From contig CAYSIX010000051.1 in the NCBI GenBank assembly GCA_964431205.1, positions 1 to 20,561 on the forward strand: a stretch of DNA of 20,561 bases, written 5' to 3'. The stretch comes from CAYSIX01 sp964431205. GTDB taxonomy: Bacteria; Planctomycetota; Phycisphaerae; Phycisphaerales; Phycisphaeraceae. The notes below the pieces were generated by a model. It saw only the letters and a list, made by a program, of their open reading frames with translations, ran no database searches and was not told the origin of the DNA. This document shows positions 9,067 to 15,454 of this stretch, one piece after another. The position numbers and the translations under genes were made by a program. Position 1 is the first letter of the stretch. Each line of letters begins with the position of its first letter.

Positions 9067-9893
9067 GCGCCCGACTCCTCCAGCGACGCCACAAACCGCT
9101 TGCTCCGCTCCAGACACTCGAACGGGTCCATCCCCTTCGGCGGCACCATCTCGAACTGCATCACCAGCTGCGACGGCCTCGGCGCGTTCGCCATCAGGTC
9201 CGCGTACACCTCGGCCAACCCCACGTCCCCCTCGCCCAGCACGGCCCCCTCGATCACGAATGTCAGCGTCTTCGGGTCCGGCCGAACGTGGTGGTCCTTG
9301 AAGTGCGCCCCGATCGTGTACGGCGCCGCCGCCCGACACCCCTCCACACTAGGCTCCCCGATCAGGTACGTGTTGCCCGTGTCCAGGAAGATCCCCAGTC
9401 GCGGCACCCGCTCGCACAAACCAACCAGGTCGCTCGTGTAGTAGTCCCCGTGGTTCTCGATCCCCAGCGGCCGGCCCATCTCGTGACAAGCCCGCGCCGC
9501 CTCCGGCAGCACCGTCGCCAGACGATCCATCTGCCACCCCAGCGTCGGCTCCCTCATGAAGCGGTGGTACGGGCCCACCGCCATCGTCGCGATCGGCACC
9601 CGCAGCAGCTCCCCGTACGCCTCCAGGTCCCGCACGAACGCGTCCATCCGCCAGCGCGCCTCGTCCTCGCTGACCGAGAACAAATCCGCGTGCGGCCCCA
9701 CCGTGATCCGCAGACCGTGCTCGGCCACGAAACCCCCGATCTGCTCCCGCCTCCCCGGGTCCCGCATCTCGCTCAGCCGCAGCCCCGTCGAGTCGAAACC
9801 CCGCTCGGCCACGAACCGCAGCTTGTTCATCACCGCGTCCCCCTCCCACACCCCGAACGGCCCCGGGAAGACGCCCGCATAACCCCACCGCAT
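9063..9893 (-). CDS. Sugar phosphate isomerase/epimerase (xylose isomerase-like TIM barrel), first operon gene
   Basis: Second TIM-barrel isomerase of the operon, 276 residues, distinct in sequence from the one at 6957-7760. Candidate metal ligands are E146 (GIENHGDYY), D171 (FLDTGNTY), H197 (GAHFKDHHVRP) and E248 (MQFEMVPP). The N-terminal strand MRWGYAGVFPGPFGVW is typical. ATG 9893 has an AGGAG site about 6 bases upstream on the minus strand. As first gene it should follow the operon promoter, and a TATAAC box lies at 9938-9933. Two different isomerases bracketing a Gfo/Idh/MocA enzyme resembles inositol-type or other cyclic-sugar catabolism (isomerase, dehydrogenase, isomerase or dehydratase). 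That role is inference from order. Confidence 0.9.
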   Translation of the reverse strand: MRWGYAGVFPGPFGVWEGDAVMNKLRFVAERGFDSTGLRLSEMRDPGRREQIGGFVAEHGLRITVGPHADLFSVSEDEARWRMDAFVRDLEAYGELLRVPIATMAVGPYHRFMREPTLGWQMDRLATVLPEAARACHEMGRPLGIENHGDYYTSDLVGLCERVPRLGIFLDTGNTYLIGEPSVEGCRAAAPYTIGAHFKDHHVRPDPKTLTFVIEGAVLGEGDVGLAEVYADLMANAPRPSQLVMQFEMVPPKGMDPFECLERSKRFVASLEESGA

Positions 9894-9932
9894 CGCACTC
9901 TCCTGCTAAGGTGATAAGTTTGAACCACGCCC

Positions 9933-9938
9933 GTTATA
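9933..9938 (-). promoter_or_regulatory. Probable -10 box of the isomerase/oxidoreductase operon
   Basis: TATAAC on the minus strand, about 40 bases before ATG 9893. The region near -35 gives only a poor match (TCGACG at a long spacing), so the promoter may need an activator or use another sigma factor. Confidence 0.35.
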
Positions 9939-10210
9939 CCCTTCGCTCGATCCGGCGTCGATCCGTCTCCCGGGCCCCGTCGGGCGCTACCCGGCCCGCC
10001 ACGCAAGATCCCCGACGCTCCGCCGGCCCACCTCGCAGCCCCGCTCCCACTTGGGCCGCACGTCGACTCTCTCCACCGGTCGGAGAGGGGCGAACGCGAG
10101 CCCCGTTCATGCAACGAGAGGCACTCGACCACGGTGCGCATCGGCGGTGACCGTGCCGCGCGCGGTTTTGGCGTGCTGATCCGGGCCACACGTCAAGGCG
10201 AAATGGCGCG

Positions 10211-10230
10211 GTGCGCGCTTCGGCGCGCGC
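10211..10230 (+). other. UUCG-tetraloop hairpin
   Basis: GTGCGCGC (10211-10218) folds on CGCGCGC-type sequence ending at 10230, closing a C(UUCG)G loop at 10218-10223. It makes an 8-pair stem including one U-G pair. No T-run follows, so it is not a standard intrinsic terminator. It may be part of an unannotated transcript. Confidence 0.4.
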
Positions 10231-10446
10231 ACGGGACCGCCGGTTCGGGCAGTTATAGAAAGCCGGTGGACGTGAAGGTGTGCAAGACGCAAAGCGCGAG
10301 GAAGGCTCGACGGGCACGATGGACAGTCAATACCCGACAACCGGAAGCGATCGCCGATGCCCCCGCTCGCCTCGTCACGGCTCACCCCGTTACCGGCTTG
10401 CTTCTCGCCCACTGGTCCGGTTCGGGCGAGCGCGCCGCGGGAAGCA

Positions 10447-10477
10447 GACCAGTTTCCCGACCAGTTCGAGACCAGTT
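10447..10477 (+). repeat. Three direct GACCAGTT boxes
   Basis: GACCAGTT occurs at 10447-10454, 10459-10466 and 10470-10477, spaced 12 and 11 bases start to start, close to one helical turn. A partial inverted copy, ACTGGTC, is at 10411-10417. This looks like a cluster of protein binding sites, about 260 bases before the hydrolase gene. The regulator is unknown. Confidence 0.4.
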
Positions 10478-10686
10478 TGCAGACCCGTGCGGAACCTGGA
10501 AGTGAGGAGTCGGAGGGAACCGGATCGCCCGCGTCCCGATCGCTCCACCTCATCCGGTGGATCCGACCGATGCGGCGATCCGATTCGAGGCCGGGCGCGC
10601 GTGCGCGGCCGATCCCGGCGAAGGCCGGCCTGCGTGGGTCGCGGCGGTCAGGGCGTCCGGGCGTCGTCCGCGGGGAGTCGGCCGTG

Positions 10687-10692
10687 TATGAT
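10687..10692 (+). promoter_or_regulatory. Possible -10 box of the UPF0173 gene
   Basis: TATGAT, 47 bases before ATG 10740, matches a sigma-70 -10 box in 5 of 6 bases. No clear -35 is visible upstream. Confidence 0.3.
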
Positions 10693-10739
10693 CCGTGCAA
10701 CGACACGGACACGCGGGAATCCAGACGAAAGGCACGATC

Positions 10740-11414
10740 ATGCCTGTCACGATCACGTACCTCGGCCACAGCGGTTTTGTCCTCTCCGACGGGCAGACGG
10801 AGGTGGCGGTGGACCCGTTCCTGACCGGCAACGACCTGGCCAGACACAAGCCCGAGGACATCACCTGCCGGTACGTCGCCCTGACGCACGGGCACGCGGA
10901 CCACTTCGGGGACACGGCCGCGATCGCCAAGCGGAACGACGCGACGGTGATCGCGGCGTTCGAGGTCTGCAACTACTGCCAGGAGCAGGGGATCGAGCAA
11001 TGCGAGCCGGGCAACCCCGGCGGGCGGATCGAGACGGACTTCGGGTGGGTGGCGTTCACGCACGCGTTCCACTCCTCGAGCTACGAGGGCCGGTACATGG
11101 GCATGCCGTGCGGGCTGGTGTTCCACATCGGGGGCGTGACGATCTACCACGCCGGCGACACGGGGCTGTTCGGGGACATGAAGCTGATCGGTGAGCTGTA
11201 TCGGCCGGCGATCGCGGCGCTGCCGTGCGGCGACCGGTTCACGATGGGCCCGGAGCTGGCGAGGCGGGCGGCGGAGATGATCGGGCCCCAGGCGGTGATC
11301 CCGATCCACTACAAGACGTTCCCGCTGCTGATCAGCGACATCAGCGCGCTGAAGCCCAAGGGGATCGAGGTCAAGGCCATGGAGCCGGGCGAGGAATGGG
11401 AATACGCCGGATAG
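10740..11414 (+). CDS. UPF0173-type metal-dependent hydrolase (metallo-beta-lactamase fold)
   Basis: Cytoplasmic hydrolase of the metallo-beta-lactamase superfamily, UlaG/UPF0173 branch, 224 residues, the usual length. It begins MPVTITYLGHSGFVL, the family start. Metal ligands are H50, H52, D54 and H55 in THGHADHFGD, with H108/H111 in THAFHSS, then H137 and D140 in YHAGDTGLFGDM, and H190 in VIPIHYKTFP. ATG 10740 is preceded by AAAGG at 7 bases; an in-frame GTG at 10695 would add 15 unconserved residues. The family's physiological substrate is not established; members are known as broad phosphodiesterase or lactonase-like hydrolases. No neighbour suggests a pathway, and it seems to be a single-gene unit. 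Confidence 0.92.
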   Translation: MPVTITYLGHSGFVLSDGQTEVAVDPFLTGNDLARHKPEDITCRYVALTHGHADHFGDTAAIAKRNDATVIAAFEVCNYCQEQGIEQCEPGNPGGRIETDFGWVAFTHAFHSSSYEGRYMGMPCGLVFHIGGVTIYHAGDTGLFGDMKLIGELYRPAIAALPCGDRFTMGPELARRAAEMIGPQAVIPIHYKTFPLLISDISALKPKGIEVKAMEPGEEWEYAG

Positions 11415-11421
11415 CGGAGCC

Positions 11422-11513
11422 GATGGCCACGAAAAGGCACAGAGAGCAAAGACTAGCCGGGATGGCCGCGAAAAGGCACAGAAGACGGAAGTGGTAGTTG
11501 CGAAAAGGCACAG
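11422..11513 (+). repeat. Three direct copies of a GGCACAG repeat
   Basis: A 22-base unit, starting GATGGCC and holding GAAAAGGCACAGA, lies at 11422-11443 and 11461-11482 with one difference. A shorter third copy, GCGAAAAGGCACAG, is at 11500-11513. It starts 7 bases after the UPF0173 stop. It has the look of a dispersed intergenic repeat, not a coding or terminator structure. Confidence 0.65.
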
Positions 11514-11621
11514 GGCGTTGCGCATGGTGGGCAGGAACGGTCGCGTGCGGGAATCCGGCCGTTCGCTTGGGCTCAGGGCTCGGCTTCGCCGACGTTCTTC
11601 CCGTTCTTCCGCGGGTCGATT

Positions 11622-11642
11622 ATGTGCCTCTTTGTGGTCATG
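11622..11642 (-). repeat. Inverted copy of the GGCACAG repeat
   Basis: Read on the minus strand this segment begins CATGACCACAAAGAGGCACA, matching 16 of 21 bases of the copy at 11422-11442. The copies therefore face each other across about 110 bases, as in a short inverted-repeat element, with the HAD gene starting about 30 bases after it. Confidence 0.55.
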
Positions 11643-11663
11643 GATTCTTTAGTGGCAGACGAT

Positions 11664-11669
11664 GGGAGG
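11664..11669 (+). promoter_or_regulatory. Ribosome binding site deciding the HAD hydrolase start
   Basis: GGGAGG lies 4 bases before ATG 11674 and overlaps the alternative ATG 11662, so 11674 is the better start. Confidence 0.5.
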
Positions 11670-11673
11670 TGTG

Positions 11674-12444
11674 ATGCCGCTTGAGGTGGACAAGATCGAG
11701 GCGGTGGTGTTCGACTACGGCGCGACGCTGATCGAGTTCACCGAGCGACAGATCGTGCGGTGCGACGCGGCGTTGGGGGAGCTGCTGCGCACGACGTGGG
11801 GCCCGTACGACGAAAAGCGTTTCGCGACGATCCGGGACGAGGACCGTCGCCGGCCGTATTTCGACGGCTACCGCGAGAACAGGATCCCCGAGCTGTGCGT
11901 GAACCTGGTGCGGCAGTTGTATGAGAAGGACCCGACGCCGGAGCAGCTTGAGGCGATGGTGGAGGCGAGGCGGCGGGTGTTCGTGGAGGTGATCGAGCCG
12001 CCGGATTACGTGGAGGGGTTGCTGGGCGCGTTGGGGGGCCGGTACCGGCTGGGGCTGTTGTCGAACTATCCGTGCGGGGAGTCGATCCGGGGGAGCCTGG
12101 AGCGGACGGGGATCGGGCGGCACCTGGCGGCGGCGGTGGTGTCGGCGGACGTGGGGTTTGTGAAGCCGCACCGGGCGCCGTTCGAGGCGGTGCTGCGTGC
12201 GTTGGACGTGCCGGCCGAGCGGGCGGTGTACGTGGGGGACAACTGGCTGGCGGACGTGCAGGGGGCCAAGGGGGTGGGGATGGCGGCGGTGCTGACGCGG
12301 CAGTGGCAGACGCCGGAGCGGTTCGATCCGCAGCCGGGCGATCACGAGCCGGACCTGGAGATCGGGCACCTGACGGAGCTGCTGGCGCACCTGGGGGTGG
12401 GGGAGAGCGTCGAGGGCGGCGTCCCGACCGTCCCGACTCGCTGA
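11674..12444 (+). CDS. HAD superfamily hydrolase
   Basis: Haloacid dehalogenase-type hydrolase, 256 residues, likely a small-molecule phosphatase. Motif I is VVFDYGATL, with nucleophile D14; the second Asp usual in DxDGT is Gly here, as in several DxGGT-type members. Motif II is LLSNYP (S130), motif III VKPHRAPFE (K164), and motif IV YVGDNWLADVQGAKG (D189, D194). The cap between residues about 25 and 110 is helical, so the class I arrangement fits. ATG 11662 would add four residues. The C-terminal end GGVPTVPTR and the TGA stop lie inside a palindromic repeat (12432-12469), so the last few residues may come from that element. Substrate unknown; it could equally be dehalogenase-like, but phosphatase is commoner. 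Confidence 0.88.
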   Translation: MPLEVDKIEAVVFDYGATLIEFTERQIVRCDAALGELLRTTWGPYDEKRFATIRDEDRRRPYFDGYRENRIPELCVNLVRQLYEKDPTPEQLEAMVEARRRVFVEVIEPPDYVEGLLGALGGRYRLGLLSNYPCGESIRGSLERTGIGRHLAAAVVSADVGFVKPHRAPFEAVLRALDVPAERAVYVGDNWLADVQGAKGVGMAAVLTRQWQTPERFDPQPGDHEPDLEIGHLTELLAHLGVGESVEGGVPTVPTR

Positions 12445-12480
12445 AGCGAGTCAGCCCGAGCGAGTCGGGCCGGGCGAGTC
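12432..12480 (+). repeat. Palindromic 3'-end repeat, copy A (possible terminator)
   Basis: CCCGACTCGCT (12432-12442) and AGCGAGTCGGG (12459-12469) form a perfect 11-base inverted repeat. A smaller hairpin GACTCGC-TGAA-GCGAGTC sits at 12435-12452. The core CGCTGAAGCG (12439-12448) contains the HAD stop codon. The 12459-12480 part aligns with copies B (13837-13864) and C (15426-15454). Confidence 0.6.
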
Positions 12481-12531
12481 GGCCCGGGGGGGGCGTGTCG
12501 GGCCCGGCGCCGCGCCTAGGATGCACGCGTC

Positions 12532-13800
12532 ATGATCGCACCGCCGATGCCGCCGAACGAGACCGAGCGCCTGGCCGATCTGCGGGCGCTGGACCTGCTG
12601 GACACGCCGCCGGAGCAGCGGTTCGACCGGATCGTGGCGTTGGCCAAGCGGGTGTTCGGCGTGCCGATCGCGTACATCGCGCTGGTGGACGACGATCGGC
12701 AGTGGTTCAAGGCGAAGACGGGGATGTGCCAGACGCTGACGCAAACGTCGCGGGATACGTCGTTCTGCGGGCACACGATTCTTCAGGACGAGCCGTTGAT
12801 CGTGCCGGACGCGTTGGCGGACCCGCGGTTCGCGGACAACCCGATGGTGGTGGGCGAGCCGTACGTACGGTTTTACGCGGGTCATCCGCTGCGGAGCGAG
12901 AACGGGCACAACGTGGCGACGCTGTGCGTGATGGACCACGAGCCGCGGGAGCTGGACGAGAACGAGCGGGCGATCCTGGGGAACCTGGCGGCGTTGGCCG
13001 AGCACGAGCTGAACCTGCACGACCTGATCCGGACGCAGCGGGAGCTGGCGGCGACGCAGCGTCGGCTGGCGCGGGAGCTGGACGAGGCGGCGCGGTACGT
13101 GCGGGCGGTGCTGCCGCCACCGCTGCGGGAGGGGCCGGTGCGCAGCGATTATCAGTACATCGCGTCGTCGCGTCTGGGCGGAGACCTGCTGGGCTACCAG
13201 TGGCTGGACGGTAAGCGGGAGAAGCTGGCGGCGTACCTGCTGGACGTGACGGGCCACGGGGTGGGGGCGGCGTTGCTGTCGATCTCGGTACACACGACAC
13301 TCTCGCGGCACGGTTTGCTGGACGCGGACCGGGCCGACCCGGCCGAGGTGCTCACCGCGCTGAACCGCGCATTCCCGATGGAGCGCAACGACGGCAAGTT
13401 CTTCACGATCTGGTACGGGGTGTACGACCGGCCGAAGCGGACGCTGCGGTACGCGACGGCGGGGCATCACCCGGCGGTGGCGTTCAACGGCGCGCCCGAC
13501 CCGGCGCGGCTGGGGCGGAGCAACTTCATGATCGGGGTCGTGCCGGACGCGACGTACGAGGCCGACGAGACGGGCATCGAGCCGCGCAGCCGACTGTTTC
13601 TGTTCAGCGACGGCACGTTCGAGGTGCGCGACCGTGAGAACCGGATGCTGACGTACGACGGGTTCGCGCGGGTGTTGGCCGAGGCGACGCGGAACGGCAA
13701 CGGCAGCCGGGTGCGTCACGCGGTCGAGCGGGTCCGGGCGTACCAGGGCGGGGAGGGATTTCCGGACGATTTTTCGCTGCTGGAGCTGGAGTTCGAGTGA
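12532..13800 (+). CDS. GAF domain-SpoIIE (PP2C-type) serine phosphatase
   Basis: Regulatory phosphatase of the RsbU type, 422 residues, probably cytoplasmic. A GAF sensor domain covers about 20-165; VRFYAGHPL and GHNVATLCVMD are its usual strands. A short coiled-coil linker (about 166-192) leads to the SpoIIE-like catalytic domain (about 193-422). The metal-binding aspartates are present: D218 in RLGGDLLGY, D238 in LDVTGHGVGAAL, D360 in FLFSDGTFE, and D412/D413 in FPDDFSLLELEF. It is therefore expected to be active, dephosphorylating an anti-sigma-factor antagonist or similar protein in response to a GAF ligand or redox signal. No such partner gene is in the window. ATG 12532 has only a weak AGGA site 10 bases upstream; ATG 12547 is a possible alternative. 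It ends 60 bases from the convergent serS. Confidence 0.92.
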   Translation: MIAPPMPPNETERLADLRALDLLDTPPEQRFDRIVALAKRVFGVPIAYIALVDDDRQWFKAKTGMCQTLTQTSRDTSFCGHTILQDEPLIVPDALADPRFADNPMVVGEPYVRFYAGHPLRSENGHNVATLCVMDHEPRELDENERAILGNLAALAEHELNLHDLIRTQRELAATQRRLARELDEAARYVRAVLPPPLREGPVRSDYQYIASSRLGGDLLGYQWLDGKREKLAAYLLDVTGHGVGAALLSISVHTTLSRHGLLDADRADPAEVLTALNRAFPMERNDGKFFTIWYGVYDRPKRTLRYATAGHHPAVAFNGAPDPARLGRSNFMIGVVPDATYEADETGIEPRSRLFLFSDGTFEVRDRENRMLTYDGFARVLAEATRNGNGSRVRHAVERVRAYQGGEGFPDDFSLLELEFE

Positions 13801-13808
13801 GCGGGCGA

Positions 13809-13831
13809 AGGCGGCGCGCGGGAGGCCGCCT
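13809..13831. terminator. Hairpin between convergent genes
   Basis: AGGCGGC (13809-13815) pairs with GCCGCCT (13825-13831), a 7-pair stem with a 9-base loop, between the SpoIIE-type gene and serS. No T-run, so termination strength is doubtful. Confidence 0.35.
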
Positions 13832-13836
13832 CGATG

Positions 13837-13864
13837 CGCTGAAGCGGGTCGGGCCGGGTGTCAG
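13837..13864 (-). repeat. Palindromic 3'-end repeat, copy B
   Basis: CGCTGAAGCG at 13837-13846 is followed by GGTCGGGCCGGG and TCAG at 13861-13864. Read on the minus strand, the repeat begins at the serS stop codon (CTGA) and ends CGCTTCAGCG. This is the same arrangement as copy C after the TPR gene. Confidence 0.5.
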
Positions 13865-15276
13865 CCTTTGGCGGGCTGCATCGCGGCGCCGATGCGTTCC
13901 CGGCCGCCCATGTACGGGCGCAGCACCTCGGGCACGGCGACCGTGCCGTCGGCGTTCTGGTACATCTCGACGATCGGGATGAGCAGTCGGGGGCTGGCGG
14001 CGACGGTGTTGTTGAGGCTGTGGGCGACGACGGGTTTGCCCGAGTCGGCGTCGCGGTAGCGCAGGTTCAGCCGGCGGCACTGGTAGTCGTAGAGCCGGCT
14101 GGCCGAGTGCGTCTCGCCGTAGGCGCCGGTGGGGCGGCCGACGGCGTCCGCCTCGCCCCGGCCGGGCATCCAGCACTCGATGTCGATCATGTCCACGTTC
14201 TTCGGACCCAGGTCCCCCGTGCAGCACTGCAGCAGCCGGTACGGCAGGCCCAGCCGCTGCAGCAGCGTCTCGACGAACCCGATCATCTTCTGGTGCCAGT
14301 CGCGGCTCTCGGCCTCGTCGGCGCGGCAGATCACCACCTGCTCCACCTTCTCGAACTGATGAACCCGGAACAATCCCGCCGTGTCCTTGCCCGCCGCGCC
14401 CGCCTCACGCCGAAAGCACGTGCTCACCGTCGTGTAACACAGCGGCAGGCGGTCGGCGTCGAGGATTTCCTCGGCGTGCAGGCCCATCAGGCCCACCTCG
14501 CCCGTGCCGGTCAGGTACAGGTCGTGCCCCCCGCCGCGCCGCGACTCGGCGACCTCGTACGCCTGGTCCCGCCCGTGGGGAAAAAACCCGGTGCCGATCA
14601 TGCACTGGTCCCGTACCAGCACCGGCACGCTCATCGGCGTGAACCCGTGCTCGTTGACCATCATGTCGAACGCGTAACGCAGCACCGCCTGGTGCAGGCG
14701 CATCCCGTCGCCGACCAGCACGTAGCTGCGCGTGCCGGCGAGCTTCACGCCCCGCTCGAAGTCCACCAGGCCCAGCTCGGTCATCAGCTCCAGGTGCGTG
14801 CGCGGCTCGAACCCGCGGCTCTCGGCGAACGGCCGCTCGGGATCGAATCCTTCGGGGTTCCACCGTCGGACCTCGACGTTGTCGTCGGCCGAGGCGCCCA
14901 CGGGCACGTCGGGGTCGGCGGGCATCGGCACCTCGAGCCACAGGTCCCGCCGATGCGTTTCGAGCTCGGCCACGCGGTCGGCCAGCTCGGCCTCGCGCTG
15001 CTTGAGCTGCTGCGGCCGGCGCTGGAGCTGCTGCATCTGCTCCTGCAACGCCGCCCGCTCGTCGGGCGACGCCTTCTTGAGCCGACCGGCGAGCTGGCCG
15101 ATCTGCTTGCCGATGCGGTTCTTCTCCGCGGTCAGCTCCTGCTGCTCGGCCATGAGGGGACGCAGCTCGGCGTCGATCGCGAGCAGGCGGTCGATCAGAG
15201 CGAGATCGAAGCCCTTGTCGGCGGCGCCGCGCCGGTAGCGTTCGGGGTCGTTTCGCAGGTCGCGCAGGTCGATCAT
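13861..15276 (-). CDS. serS: Seryl-tRNA synthetase
   Basis: Class II aminoacyl-tRNA synthetase that charges tRNA-Ser with serine, 471 residues. It starts MIDLRDLRNDPERYR, the classic SerRS N-terminus, followed by the tRNA-binding coiled-coil arm (about 30-110). Catalytic landmarks are TGTGEVGL (258-260, in the place of the usual TAE), motif 2 TCFRREAGAAGKDTAGLFRV from 286, with HQFEKVE, then SASRLYDYQCRRLNLRYRD (391-409), and motif 3 SLNNTVAASPRLLIPIVE (420-437) with R430. Compared with the common TLNGSGLAVGRT, motif 3 is changed but keeps N and R, a variation seen between SerRS lineages. An insertion of about 10 residues sits after PGRG (371-374). Start ATG 15276 has no good ribosome site; upstream TTG 15300 is unlikely. 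Confidence 0.96.
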   Translation of the reverse strand: MIDLRDLRNDPERYRRGAADKGFDLALIDRLLAIDAELRPLMAEQQELTAEKNRIGKQIGQLAGRLKKASPDERAALQEQMQQLQRRPQQLKQREAELADRVAELETHRRDLWLEVPMPADPDVPVGASADDNVEVRRWNPEGFDPERPFAESRGFEPRTHLELMTELGLVDFERGVKLAGTRSYVLVGDGMRLHQAVLRYAFDMMVNEHGFTPMSVPVLVRDQCMIGTGFFPHGRDQAYEVAESRRGGGHDLYLTGTGEVGLMGLHAEEILDADRLPLCYTTVSTCFRREAGAAGKDTAGLFRVHQFEKVEQVVICRADEAESRDWHQKMIGFVETLLQRLGLPYRLLQCCTGDLGPKNVDMIDIECWMPGRGEADAVGRPTGAYGETHSASRLYDYQCRRLNLRYRDADSGKPVVAHSLNNTVAASPRLLIPIVEMYQNADGTVAVPEVLRPYMGGRERIGAAMQPAKG

Positions 15277-15396
15277 GGTCGGAGCGTTCCGGGGCTGCAA
15301 GACACGCGGGCCATGGTACCGGCCGACGGAGCGTTGGCGAGTCGGGGGGCGGTGAAGGCGGGCAAGCCGGGGGTGGGCCCGGGTCTTGATCGTGGA

Positions 15397-15428
15397 CGTG
15401 ATCCTGCCCCGCCGTGATCCTGCCCCGC
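15397..15428 (+). repeat. 16-bp tandem duplication
   Basis: CGTGATCCTGCCCCGC occurs twice head to tail (15397-15412, 15413-15428) without mismatch, in the spacer between the TPR gene end and the serS start. The second copy runs into repeat copy C. Confidence 0.8.
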
Positions 15429-15454
15429 TGAAGCGCGGCGGGCCCGGCGTTCAG
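15426..15454 (-). repeat. Palindromic 3'-end repeat, copy C
   Basis: CGCTGAAGCG at 15426-15435 is followed by CGGCGGGCCCGGC and TTCAG ending at 15454. On the minus strand it starts at the TPR gene stop codon and ends CGCTTCAGCG, matching copy B. Confidence 0.5.

Larger units (their letters stand above)
9894..10739 (+). other. 846-base divergent spacer without a convincing gene
   Basis: This stretch separates the minus-strand sugar operon from the plus-strand hydrolase. Open frames on both strands (such as 10134-10505 plus and 9934-10317 minus) give arginine-rich, low-information proteins with no recognisable domain and poor starts, so I do not call a gene. It holds the sugar operon -10 box (9938-9933), a UUCG-capped hairpin (10211-10230), an inverted repeat CTCGCCC/GGGCGAG (10404-10410 with 10424-10430), three GACCAGTT boxes (10447-10477) and a TATGAT box before the hydrolase (10687-10692). 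The length is large next to the other spacers and it could hide a small RNA or a decayed gene. Confidence 0.5.

Noticed and set aside
7641..9441. Long plus-strand frames opposite the sugar operon
   Set aside because: His/Arg/Pro-rich shadows of three well-supported minus-strand enzymes.
10134..10505. Possible 123-residue protein in the long spacer
   Set aside because: GTG start without ribosome site, Arg-rich sequence, no domain, and the frame crosses the hairpin and the GACCAGTT boxes.
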